From: CAYUNA01 sp047629355
GTDB lineage: Bacteria > Bacteroidota > Bacteroidia > Chitinophagales > Saprospiraceae
NCBI GenBank assembly: GCA_047629355.1
Contig: JBLHWU010000075.1
Span: 1-26,075 of the forward strand
Length of the DNA: 26,075 bases
Direction of reading: 5' to 3'
Shown: piece by piece, positions 15,411 to 23,079 of the stretch
Position numbering within the stretch: the first letter of the stretch is position 1
How the letters are laid out: the number at the start of each line of letters is the position of its first letter
Notes under the pieces: model-generated
Told to the model about the DNA's origin: nothing
What the model saw: only the letters and a program-made list of their open reading frames with translations
Database searches by the model: none
Position numbers and translations under genes: made by a program

Positions 15411-16106
15411 ATGAACCAATTCAAATCAATCCTACTAATAACAAGTGTGCTATTTATTTCCATTTTTTTATCCTGCTCCGATAAGGAATCTGTTCTGCCA
15501 GATGTTACACCAGGTATTGAATCCGCTCCCAACATTATTCTCCTAATCGCAGATGATTTGGGTTGGGATGCTTTTGGAGACTACCCTGGAATGAATGGAA
15601 TAAAAGCCAATACACCAACGATTGATTCTCTGGCACTGAACGGAATTTCTTTTTTAAATTTTTGGACCAATCCAATATGCGCGCCTACAAGAGCTTCGAT
15701 GCTTGCCGGAAAGTATGCATTTAGAACAGGTGTTGGCGGTATTCAAATACCACAAGAAGCAACATTGCAAAGTGAGGAGACAATTATTCAAAAATACATT
15801 AGTGACCGAACCTCCAATGAGTATGCTTCTGCCGTAATCGGCAAATGGCATGTCAGTTCGGCTTCTGACTTGAATGCTCCAGAAAATTTTGGTATTGATT
15901 ATTATGCTGGAATGTTTCTCGGGGCAGTACCAGACTATTATGATTGGACACAAACCAGCGCTGGAATTCAAGAAAATATTACCACCTATGCCACCACACA
16001 TTTGGTCAATCAATCGGTAAGTTGGATTGAACAGCAGTCAAAACCTTTTTTTCTGTGGCTGTCCTTTAATGCTCCGCATACGCCATTTCATCTGCCTCCT
16101 TCGTAA
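15411..16106 (+). CDS. Sulfatase fragment, N-terminal (catalytic Cys part)
   Basis: The 231-residue N-terminal half holds the lipoprotein signal, the ADD metal motif, the CAPTR formylglycine site and the GKWH and PHTPFH motifs. It lacks the GDN metal-ligand motif of the second half, so it should be inactive alone. Confidence 0.6.
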   Translation: MNQFKSILLITSVLFISIFLSCSDKESVLPDVTPGIESAPNIILLIADDLGWDAFGDYPGMNGIKANTPTIDSLALNGISFLNFWTNPICAPTRASMLAGKYAFRTGVGGIQIPQEATLQSEETIIQKYISDRTSNEYASAVIGKWHVSSASDLNAPENFGIDYYAGMFLGAVPDYYDWTQTSAGIQENITTYATTHLVNQSVSWIEQQSKPFFLWLSFNAPHTPFHLPPS

Positions 16107-16190
16107 TTAATTTCAGACCAATCCCTGACAGATAATCAGGCTGCCATTGATGCCGACCCTTTACCCTATTATTTAGCATCAATAGAGACA

Positions 16191-16751
16191 ATGGACAAAG
16201 AAATTGCTCGACTAATTTCCTCCTTGTCTCCAGAACAACAGGAAAATACGGTCTTTATATTTTTAGGCGATAATGGTACACCGGTTCAGGTTAGTCAGAC
16301 GCCTTATGCTGCGAATAGAGTGAAAGGCAAGTTGTTTCAAGGAGGGATTAATACACCATTAATTATTAGTGGAAAAAATATCAGTAGAAAAAATGTTACG
16401 GAAATAGCTTTAGTACAAGCTCCAGATATGTTTGCCACCATAGCTGACTTAGCTGGCGCAGGAGATGATAATTATCAAGATGGGATGAGCCTTAAACCAT
16501 TATTGACCGATGCCGAGGCAACCAAAAGAACCTTCACTTATTCTGAACAATTTGGCAGCACGAATATGGTAAATGATGGCTATACCATCCGAAATGAGGA
16601 GTACAAGCTCATTCACCTTGACAGTGGCACGGAGTATTTTTATCAATTAAGTACAGACCCATTTGAAGAAAATGATTTATTGTCTGAAACTTTATCAGCG
16701 GAAGCCCAACAAAACCTTGATGAAATACGGCAAATTAAAACGGATTTGTAA
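16191..16751 (+). CDS. Sulfatase fragment, C-terminal
   Basis: A 186-residue ORF from ATG 16191, in the same frame as the N-terminal part. It carries FLGDNGTP and the C-terminal region with RTFTYSEQFG and ENDLL. The frame is already open from 16107, directly after the TAA, through LPYYLASIETMDKEI, which is normal sulfatase sequence. There is no signal peptide of its own. Confidence 0.6.
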   Translation: MDKEIARLISSLSPEQQENTVFIFLGDNGTPVQVSQTPYAANRVKGKLFQGGINTPLIISGKNISRKNVTEIALVQAPDMFATIADLAGAGDDNYQDGMSLKPLLTDAEATKRTFTYSEQFGSTNMVNDGYTIRNEEYKLIHLDSGTEYFYQLSTDPFEENDLLSETLSAEAQQNLDEIRQIKTDL

Positions 16752-16782
16752 AGGAGAGTTATCAGAAGCTATTGGTACAAGA

Positions 16783-16885
16783 GAAGTTTGGGGGAGAAAA
16801 TGGGTTTTAAAACCCATTTTCTCCCTCAATAACCCCAACCGTGTTGCCGCAGGCAGCGCGCATTATTTTTTAAAAAGCTCGAAAC
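16783..16885 (-). repeat. Two-hairpin intergenic repeat, copy f (reverse orientation)
   Basis: The long hairpin here is a perfect 34-bp palindrome (16792-16825; arms GGGAGAAAATGGGTTTT and complement, no loop bases). It is followed by the GC-rich hairpin in variant form (TTGCCGCAGGCAGCGCGC), so the order is reversed relative to copy a. It lies between the sulfatase stop and the peroxidase gene and could attenuate read-through into it. Confidence 0.7.
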
Positions 16886-16930
16886 GATACCTTATTTAAC
16901 TCATCTATTCTACATCTTAAAATCAAAATA

Positions 16931-18631
16931 ATGAAAGTCCCTTTTTTATTTTTCTTAAGCTTAATTTCTATTTTACTTACTGCGCTGACTTTACCTATAG
17001 TCGCCAATGACCCCATCCTCCCAGCTACTCCCTACGATTATAGTACCCTCAACCTGCCAACTCATTTTACAACCGATGCACCTGGGTCGCCATTACCCAC
17101 TTCCATCAACGAGACGGACAATACACCCGTTGATAATCCAGTAACAGATGATGGCGCCACCCTCGGCAGGGTGTTATTCTATGACAAAGCCCTCAGTGCC
17201 AATGGCACGATTTCCTGTGCTTCTTGTCATCAGGCAGCTAATGGATTTAGCGACCCCACCACACTTAGCGTAGGTTTTGACGGAGAAACAACAGCTCGAC
17301 ATTCCATGACGCTCATCAATGCTAGATGGTATCAAAGAGGTCGTTTTTTCTGGGATGAAAGGGCAGTTACCTTGGAAGAACAAGTTTTGCAACCTTTCCA
17401 AGACGCTGTAGAAATGGGTATGACTCTAACAGAAGTGGTTAGTGCCGTAGAAAATCAATCATTTTACCCTGACCTTTTTAATAATGCTTTTGGCACAGAA
17501 GAGGTTAACACGGATAGAATTTCCAAAGCATTAGCCCAGTTTGTTCGAAGCATCGTAAGTTATAGCAGCAAATACGATACTGGCAGGGCACAGAGACCGG
17601 GTTCAGGTCCTAATTTCCCTAATTTTACCACGGAGGAAAATCTGGGCAAACAATTGTTTTTGCAGACCATTCCAAACGGCGGTGGTGCTTGTTTTGGTTG
17701 CCATACGACAGAAGCTTTCATTAGTGCCAATTCTGGCCCACAAAATAACGGACTTGATTTAACTACAACTGACCCTGGCGCAGGTACTACATTACCAGGC
17801 AATACCATTTTCGATGCTCTGTTCAAAACTTCCTCTCTACGAAGTATCGAACTGACTGCACCGTATATGCATGACGGTAGGTTCGCAACACTGGAAGAAG
17901 TGGTCGAGCATTACAATAGTGGTATACAAGCTCATCCAACCCTCTCGGCTGCTTTGACAGATACCAACGGTGATCCTGTTCAGTTGAATTTTACAGTTGC
18001 AGAAAAATCCGCTTTAGTAGCATTTTTAAAAACATTAACAGGTAATGTTTTAGTAAATGACCTTAAATTTAGCGACCCATTTGATAGTGCTTTGCCCATA
18101 GAGTTGCTGTCCTTTACGCTCCGCTTAAATGAAAAAAAGGAAGCTATTTTAGATTGGTCAACTTCCTATGAAATGAATACGGATGAATTTATTATTCAAA
18201 AAAGTGAAGCTGGTCATTCCTTCGAAAATATTGGACAGATAGCCGCTAAAGGAGAAAGCAACACCATTCAGGATTATTCTTTTTTGGATAAAAACCCCTA
18301 TCAAGGACTGACGTATTATCGTTTTCAACAATTGGATTTGGATGGCACCTCAACTTACTCTGATATTAAAACAATTCAGATAGAGCTGCTTAAAAACGTT
18401 CGTGTGTATCCAAATCCTTTGACTTCAAATCAGCAATTGATGATTGAATCTGATAGCGAACTTCCGCTTACCTTTCAATTATTCACGATTCAGGGAGAGT
18501 CCATTTTGAAAAAACAAGTTTTAAGCAACCAGTTTCTGGACTTATCTAACCTATTTTCAGGAATGTATATTTATAAAATTGAAAATGTGGAGATTGAAAT
18601 AAAAGGAAAATTGTTGATTAAAAGTAGGTAA
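16931..18631 (+). CDS. Di-heme cytochrome c peroxidase (MauG/CcpA family) with T9SS sorting domain
   Basis: The 566-residue protein has a Sec signal peptide (1-25, ending PIVA) and two c-type haem sites, C96-A-S-C-H100 and C254-F-G-C-H258. Met313 in PYMHDGRF is the expected second axial ligand of one haem, as in bacterial cytochrome c peroxidases. Other family features are GATLGRVLFYDKALS, the RWYQRGRFFWDERA stretch and VEHYNSG. The peroxidase part ends near residue 375. A linker domain follows (PIELLSFTLRLNEKKEAILD...), then a type A T9SS sorting domain from VRVYPNPL to the end. The family reduces hydrogen peroxide or oxidises protein residues, as MauG and MbnH do. A T9SS tail implies work on the outer surface. 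The gene may be co-transcribed with the YHYH and sulfatase genes, or have its own start; no TAnnTTTG element was found directly upstream. Confidence 0.92.
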   Translation: MKVPFLFFLSLISILLTALTLPIVANDPILPATPYDYSTLNLPTHFTTDAPGSPLPTSINETDNTPVDNPVTDDGATLGRVLFYDKALSANGTISCASCHQAANGFSDPTTLSVGFDGETTARHSMTLINARWYQRGRFFWDERAVTLEEQVLQPFQDAVEMGMTLTEVVSAVENQSFYPDLFNNAFGTEEVNTDRISKALAQFVRSIVSYSSKYDTGRAQRPGSGPNFPNFTTEENLGKQLFLQTIPNGGGACFGCHTTEAFISANSGPQNNGLDLTTTDPGAGTTLPGNTIFDALFKTSSLRSIELTAPYMHDGRFATLEEVVEHYNSGIQAHPTLSAALTDTNGDPVQLNFTVAEKSALVAFLKTLTGNVLVNDLKFSDPFDSALPIELLSFTLRLNEKKEAILDWSTSYEMNTDEFIIQKSEAGHSFENIGQIAAKGESNTIQDYSFLDKNPYQGLTYYRFQQLDLDGTSTYSDIKTIQIELLKNVRVYPNPLTSNQQLMIESDSELPLTFQLFTIQGESILKKQVLSNQFLDLSNLFSGMYIYKIENVEIEIKGKLLIKSR

Positions 18632-18649
18632 TGCTAGTCAATGTCTTCG

Positions 18650-18683
<34 letters not shown>

Positions 18684-18974
18684 TTACAATAAGATAGCTT
18701 TGTATTTATCTAAATCAAAGGGGAGCGTTTAAGAAAGAAATCCAACATCTGTATAAAAAGTCGGTTTAAGTGACAAGTTTAGTAAACTTAAAATCAGCGA
18801 ATTACACAACCCCGAGTGCGGTTCTTTAAGGTAATCCTTATATATCCAAAACTGCCGCAGAATAAAAAAGTCAATAATTTTCACTCGCACTATTCCCCCT
18901 CCCGTTCTTGACCACCAACTTGTTACCAATTTGTTATCACTCCCCTCTTCCACCCCATCTGATAAGTAAAAAAG

Positions 18975-18982
18975 TAGATTTG
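18975..18982 (+). promoter_or_regulatory. -7 element of the S41 peptidase gene
   Basis: TAGATTTG fits TAnnTTTG and is 18 nt before the start codon, which is close for a leader. It follows CATCTGATAAGTAA (18957-18970), also found in the YHYH leader. No -33 element at the usual distance was seen. Confidence 0.35.
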
Positions 18983-19000
18983 TCTTCAAAAAAATAAACA

Positions 19001-20392
19001 ATGAAAAAAGTCATCCAATTCACCTTATCTATTTGTTTCCTAATCGGATTTTGCTTTACCCTGCAAGCCCAAGAAGAAGCACTTTCTCCAGCATTTAAAG
19101 AAGCGGCAATCGGTGAATTGTCTAAATTAATGAACGATTTCTACATCTTTCCGGAAGTCGCTAAGACAACCAGTGAACATTTAAATAGCCAACTGGCAGC
19201 TGGACATTTTAATCAGTTCAAAATCTTGGCTTCCTTTTCAGAAGCCTTGACCACAGAAGCGCAGTCTATCAACAAGGACAAGCACCTATTGATTCGACCT
19301 TCTCGCCCTATGGAAGCGAAGGAAAATTCTACGGAAGGGATGTTTGAAAGGCATATGTATCAAATGGCTTTCGACCGAAGCAATGCTGGAGGATTTAAGG
19401 CAGCTAAAAAATTGGAAGGCAACGTTGGTTATTTTGACATTAGAAGCTTTGCGAATTTGTGGGCTGGCAAAGCATATACGGATAGCTATATGCAGTTGGT
19501 TTCGACCTCCGATGCGCTTATTATTGACTTGCGAAAAAATGGCGGTGGAGACCCCGCGATGGTTCAATACCTGTGTAGCTACTTTTTTGATAAAAAGGTG
19601 CACCTCAATAGTTTGTATTATCGAGAAGGCGACCGAACGCAAGAATATTGGACGCTTGATAAAGTGGATGGTGAAAAGATGCCGGATATTCCCTTGTTTG
19701 TTTTGACCAGTGAAAAGACGTTCTCTGGCGCAGAGGAATTTTCTTATAATATGCAAACGCAAAAGCGGGCAACGCTTGTTGGCGAAACAACTGGCGGCGG
19801 TGCAAATCCAGTCCGATTCCTGCGCATCAATGAACAAATCGAGGTTTATATGCCGATTGGAAAAGCCATTAACCCCATTACCAAAACGAATTGGGAAGGC
19901 GTCGGCGTTATTCCTGAAATAAAAACTGCAGCAAAAGATGCCTTAACCAAAGCGCATGAATTGGCAAAAGTAGCCGCGAAAAAGTCCCGCGAAACCATTC
20001 AACAAAAGCAAAAAGCACTCTCTGATGAATTGGTCAATAGTTTAGACTCTTTTGACCCAACAACGGGCGCAACTACCGTCTATGAAAATCTGAAAAAATG
20101 CACGAAAGCCGGCTTAGTTAGAGAAGGCTTGATTAACGGAATGGGCTATGAATATTTGATGAGTTTCCAGAAACCAGTCGTGGCAGAAGCTATCTTTAAA
20201 GCCAATACCCTACTTTTTCCAGAATCGGCAAATGTTTTTGATAGTTATGCAGAGACGCTTGCCGCGAATGGACAGTTGAAGGCTGCGGCTGAAAATTATC
20301 AAAAAGCGGTTGATTTGGCAAAAGCGAATGAGAATGCTGATTTGAAGTTGTTTATGGAGAATTTAGAGAAGGTGAAAGCCCGGATGGATTAG
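19001..20392 (+). CDS. S41-family peptidase (IRBP/tail-specific protease-like), exported
   Basis: This 463-residue protein has a Sec signal peptide (1-24, ending LQAQ). Core S41 elements are the N-terminal helical cap (EAAIGELSKLMNDFYIFPE), GNVGYFDIRSF, DALIIDLRKNGGGDPAMVQYL, and the nucleophile Ser242 in TFSGAEEF, followed by GETTGGGANP. The Lys that pairs with Ser in CtpA-type enzymes is not at the expected place (GETTGGG instead of GEKTFGKG), so this belongs to the IRBP/tricorn-like branch, where Glu245 may contribute. No PDZ domain is seen. The C-terminal 120 residues look like TPR-type helices (NVFDSYAETLAANGQLKAAAENYQKAVDLA). Likely periplasmic; the substrate is unknown. It appears to be transcribed alone and to converge on the ice-binding protein gene. 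Confidence 0.88.
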   Translation: MKKVIQFTLSICFLIGFCFTLQAQEEALSPAFKEAAIGELSKLMNDFYIFPEVAKTTSEHLNSQLAAGHFNQFKILASFSEALTTEAQSINKDKHLLIRPSRPMEAKENSTEGMFERHMYQMAFDRSNAGGFKAAKKLEGNVGYFDIRSFANLWAGKAYTDSYMQLVSTSDALIIDLRKNGGGDPAMVQYLCSYFFDKKVHLNSLYYREGDRTQEYWTLDKVDGEKMPDIPLFVLTSEKTFSGAEEFSYNMQTQKRATLVGETTGGGANPVRFLRINEQIEVYMPIGKAINPITKTNWEGVGVIPEIKTAAKDALTKAHELAKVAAKKSRETIQQKQKALSDELVNSLDSFDPTTGATTVYENLKKCTKAGLVREGLINGMGYEYLMSFQKPVVAEAIFKANTLLFPESANVFDSYAETLAANGQLKAAAENYQKAVDLAKANENADLKLFMENLEKVKARMD

Positions 20393-20431
20393 TAAAAGAA
20401 AATTTAAGGTATGGTAATTTTAAAAAAACCG

Positions 20432-20452
20432 GTTCTTTGACAAATCCCGTGG
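20432..20452 (+). repeat. Solo end of MITE-like element H
   Basis: GGTTCTTTGACAAATCCCGTG matches the left terminal repeat of the element at 5133-5271 with one difference in the shared part. The rest of the element is absent; the two-hairpin repeat copy c starts next to it. Confidence 0.5.
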
Positions 20453-20458
20453 AATAAA

Positions 20459-20638
20459 GTGTTCTTTGAATTTTAAGACGTGAGAAAATCGTAAGATTTT
20501 CAATCTTCAAGAAACACAGTACACATTGCCTACGGCAATGCGGGAGGGGTTCTTGAGGGAGAAAAACGGTTTTGCAAAACCATTTTTCTCCCTCAAACTC
20601 CCTTTGTTAAAACTTACCCACAGTTTTCACTATAGTGC
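20459..20638 (+). repeat. Two-hairpin intergenic repeat, copy c
   Basis: The segment contains GAAAATCGTAAGATTTTC, the GC-rich hairpin as CATTGCC-TAC-GGCAATG, and a long hairpin at 20553-20596 (TTGAGGGAGAAAAACGGTTT with its complement, one mismatch), then ACTCCCTTTGTTAAAAC. It fills the gap between two convergent genes and could end both transcripts. Confidence 0.75.
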
Positions 20639-20641
20639 CAT

Positions 20642-21907
20642 TTAATTATTTAGTATTAGGTTCAAACTTATCACCTCTGAATTTATTTGAACACGCATAA
20701 AATAGAAGCCTGAAACATAATTCGATAAATCAAACTCTGAAGGGAGTACAGTCCAACTATATACGTTTTGTCCCTTCGAATCGAATATATCAATGAGATT
20801 TATTTTGCTCTGGTCACCATTAAATAACAATTTGAATTGTCCGCTACTCGGATTAGGATAAATCGATAAATGCTCGACTGCAATGTCTTCACATTTTTGG
20901 ATTCTAATGATACCTGCATATTCAAAATTTCCGTCAAAGTCAGTTTGCTTTAACCGATAGTATGATTCTTCTGCATTTGGAGTCAAGTCCTTTAACTCAT
21001 AATATAGCTTAGCATTAGAATTACCTGCCCCTGCCACTATTCCTGCTGTTTGCCAAGCCAATCTATTACCGCTTCTTTTTTCAATAGTAAAATAATCATT
21101 ATTGCTCTCTGTTGCTGTACTCCATTTCAAAACAATATTTTCCTCCTCACAATGCGCTGAAAAGGATAATAAACTAATAGGCAAAGCGGGGGAATCATCT
21201 GAAGCCTGTAGTTCATTCACATTTATCGCTCCAGCGGTAGATAGCATTCTCCCCTCTAAATCTCCGCCAAGAGCCATTGAAACCGCCCCAGGACTGGAAA
21301 TAAGCGTTCCTTTCACTATATTTGAAGCACCCATGGTTATTGCCCCGCCCGAAATCCAAAACACATCGGAAGCCTGCGTTCCATTAGTCAAAATTACCGT
21401 GGTATTAGCAGCCATATCGAGTGCTCCACCGAATTTGAATATAAAAATTCCTCCTCCGTCTAAGGTTAAATCCCCCGACACTGATCCTGCTGGTACAGTT
21501 CCATATACTCCTGCGACAAGTGTTTCACCACCTCCAAATTCTGGTGTATGATTGGTAACAGTTGAAGTAGTGTTGAAAATTTCAGTGTATGCTGCCTCTA
21601 TATCAGTTGCACATTGTGCAGTTACACCATTTACAATCTCTGTATTTCCATTAATGATAGAAGGAGAACCGAATCCTGTTACTGCACCCGTATTCGTACC
21701 AATATTACCGTTGATTACCGAAGTTCCGGTATTAACCACATCTCCAACGGACGTAAATAATAGAAAATTTGCCGCTGTCCCTAAGTTTGGTTGCGCGTAA
21801 GTTTTAATAGGCGAAATTACTAGGAAAGTTACAATAATAAATAATAACAATTGTATTGGTACACCTGATATGTGTGTGTTCTTTTGAAACGTAGTGATTT
21901 TTTTCAT
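20642..21907 (-). CDS. Secreted ice-binding-like protein (DUF3494) with T9SS sorting domain
   Basis: This 421-residue protein has an N-terminal signal region (to about residue 39, ending TYAQ) with a charged stretch before the hydrophobic segment. Residues 41-235 match the DUF3494 (PF11999) ice-binding fold as recalled: LGTAANFLLFTSVGDVVNTG, GVYGTVPAGSVSGDLTLDGGGIFIFKFGGAL, VILTNGTQASDVFWISGGAITMGASNIVKGTLIS and GRMLSTAGAINVN. After a linker (LPISLLSFSAHCEEE...) comes a type A T9SS sorting domain (LSIYPNPSSGQFKLLF to the end). Export across the outer membrane is expected. Members bind ice and inhibit recrystallisation; some DUF3494 proteins may instead be surface adhesins, so ice binding is not proven. 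The leader carries an inverted-repeat element (21961-22089). Confidence 0.9.
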   Translation of the reverse strand: MKKITTFQKNTHISGVPIQLLLFIIVTFLVISPIKTYAQPNLGTAANFLLFTSVGDVVNTGTSVINGNIGTNTGAVTGFGSPSIINGNTEIVNGVTAQCATDIEAAYTEIFNTTSTVTNHTPEFGGGETLVAGVYGTVPAGSVSGDLTLDGGGIFIFKFGGALDMAANTTVILTNGTQASDVFWISGGAITMGASNIVKGTLISSPGAVSMALGGDLEGRMLSTAGAINVNELQASDDSPALPISLLSFSAHCEEENIVLKWSTATESNNDYFTIEKRSGNRLAWQTAGIVAGAGNSNAKLYYELKDLTPNAEESYYRLKQTDFDGNFEYAGIIRIQKCEDIAVEHLSIYPNPSSGQFKLLFNGDQSKINLIDIFDSKGQNVYSWTVLPSEFDLSNYVSGFYFMRVQINSEVISLNLILNN

Positions 21908-21960
21908 TTATCTTTATGTTCTGAATTATTTACTCGTTCCTTAGTATTCATTCAAGTTGT

Positions 21961-22089
21961 ATAGTGTCGGATAGATTTGATTGTAGTTTGGAACTTTACA
22001 AGGCGAGGGTTCGGGAGTATAGCCCAGATAAATGAACAGTTCTCCAACAAAGTAAAAGCCCAAAATACGTCGAACATATCCGACAGTAT
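21961..22089. repeat. 129-bp inverted-repeat element in the ice-binding gene leader
   Basis: The left end ATAGTGTCGGATA and the right end (reverse ATACTGTCGGATA) differ by one base; the next bases, ATTTGA and TGTTCGA, are also similar. No convincing ORF is inside. It is probably a small non-autonomous element. A minus-strand TAACTTTG at 22140-22147 could be the gene's -7 element, placing this repeat within the leader. Confidence 0.45.
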
Positions 22090-22139
22090 TAAATTGAACA
22101 AATACCAAGTAACAGGAAAACAATAGTTTGAAAAGAAGC

Positions 22140-22147
22140 CAAAGTTA
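22140..22147 (-). promoter_or_regulatory. Possible -7 element of the ice-binding protein gene
   Basis: On the minus strand this reads TAACTTTG, which fits TAnnTTTG. It would give a leader of about 220 nt. No -33 element was identified. Confidence 0.3.
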
Positions 22148-22288
22148 CACTTATTATATTTAAAAACATACATTATTACCGTTTTAAATTTTAAAATTTA
22201 TCCCCTTCGATTATTTTGAAACTACCCAATAAAACACCTACATATTGTTATACTCATTTCCGCACTCGACTTTGCCCAGATTTGGGGG

Positions 22289-22375
22289 CTTTGAGGGACA
22301 AGGACGGGCTTTAAAGTCCGTTCTTGCTCCTCAAAGTCCCACACCTAAACTCCATTAGGCACGGCGGTTAGGCGT
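22289..22375 (-). repeat. Two-hairpin intergenic repeat, diverged copy g
   Basis: A long hairpin at 22289-22336 (CTTTGAGG...CCTCAAAG around GCTTTAAAGTC) keeps pairing largely through G-U and compensating changes. A GC-rich tail (TTAGGCACGGCGGTTAGGCG) stands where the first hairpin would be in reverse orientation. It is more diverged than the other copies. Confidence 0.45.
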
Positions 22376-22733
22376 AGCATAAAAACATAACAAAGTGTAT
22401 TTATATTTTGTGTAATTTTGTATAAATCAATTATTTAGTACCAATTATTGCGAAAAAAGATAAACTGCATGCCTGCACACGCGAAAGGGATTTTTTATTC
22501 TAAAGAATTTTATAAATCGTTGCATAGTCCTATTTAAGACGCTTAAATCTGGTGCAAAAACAAAGGGAGTTTTAGAGAAAAAACAAGAGTCTTAGGAACG
22601 CGGAATAAATAAATACAGATTCTTGGAAGTGAGGTTTTGTTCTCAGCTTTTGCATTAAAACTGTGATTTATATTAAAAAAATGAGCATTTTTAAAGTGAA
22701 AATAAGCGTAAAATATCCTGTCAAGAATCTACT
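22376..22733. other. Gene-free AT-rich stretch with a trace of the MITE 3 interior
   Basis: No ORF or RNA gene was recognised. TTATAAATCGTTGCATAGTC (around 22509-22528) and GCGGAATAAA (around 22600) resemble parts of the MITE 3 interior (22790-22860), so this may be an older relic of the same family. A TAATTTTG at 22413-22420 fits a -7 element, but no gene follows. AGATTCTTG (22617) and CAAGAATCT (22722) are complementary. Confidence 0.4.
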
Positions 22734-22897
22734 AAGTACGTGACATTATTTATTGGGGTAAAATTTGAAAGCAAGATTTTTTCGATAGTTTTCTTTTAAA
22801 AATCGTTGCATGGTCTACATCACGGAACTATTTTTAAGAGGAAAATAGCGGAATAAAGATGTTTTCAAATTACCCCAATAAATAGTGTCACGTACTT
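22734..22897. mobile_element. MITE copy 3 (AAGTACGTGAC ends)
   Basis: The 164-bp element has inverted ends of about 35 bp: the left begins AAGTACGTGACATTATTTAT and continues TGGGGTAA, and the right is its complement with few changes, ending CACGTACTT. The interior has no ORF. The first 11 bases match the ends of MITE copies 1 and 2 except for one position, but the next part differs. It directly abuts MITE copy 2. Confidence 0.72.
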
Positions 22898-23058
22898 AAG
22901 TAAGTGCCCCTAAATAATCGACACTTTTCGACAGGACTATTTTCCGTTTAAAAAACTTAAAAACGCCTTCAATAGAAGGACTATTGAAGGATTTTTTAAA
23001 TTTCTTAAACAAAAAATATCCTCTGTCAAAAGTGTCGATTATTTAAGGTCACCTACTT
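22898..23058. mobile_element. MITE copy 2 (AAGTAnGTGAC family)
   Basis: This 161-bp element is homologous throughout to the element in the katG leader (5561-5710). The ends are AAGTAAGTGCCCC and, on the other strand, AAGTAGGTGACC, both followed by TAAATAATCGACAC. The centre holds a perfect hairpin, CCTTCAATAG-AAGGA-CTATTGAAGG. It lies 21 nt beyond the gntP stop codon and could act in 3' processing or termination of that transcript. Confidence 0.75.
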
Positions 23059-23079
23059 ACCGTTATTTTTTTCGCGTTC

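Larger units (their letters stand above)
15411..16751 (+). pseudogene. Sulfatase-like lipoprotein (S1 family), interrupted by one in-frame TAA
   Basis: Read through TAA at 16104-16106, the locus encodes 446 residues in a single frame, near the usual length of type I sulfatases. The lipoprotein signal ends FLSC22. Active-site features are the metal-binding ADDLGWD, the formylglycine motif C90-A-P-T-R-A-S-M-L-A-G (Cys type, needing a maturation enzyme encoded elsewhere), GKWH (144-147), PHTPFH just before the stop, and GDNGT (Asp287, Asn288). The codon that became TAA lies between PFHLPPS and LISDQSL; both sides align with the normal continuous family sequence. The family hydrolyses sulfate esters, but many members next to YHYH and peroxidase genes have no known substrate. 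Pseudogene, readthrough or a sequencing error are all possible. Confidence 0.8.

Noticed and set aside
9955..16106. Alternative genetic code with reassigned TAA/TAG
   Set aside because: Intact genes in the window end normally at TAA, TAG or TGA with plausible C-termini, so general reassignment is not supported; local decay or sequence error is more likely.
18729..19001. 90-codon minus-strand ORF upstream of the S41 gene
   Set aside because: It overlaps the likely promoter and leader of the S41 gene, has no recognisable motif, and its composition looks non-coding.
21941..22173. Two overlapping minus-strand ORFs of 60 and 73 codons
   Set aside because: Both lie mostly within the 129-bp inverted-repeat element and have no recognisable domain.
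22593..23079. Inverted match TAGGAACGCG flanking the MITE pair
   Set aside because: Only about 10 bp match, and one side is the gntP stop region; a match of this length in 500 bp can arise by chance.
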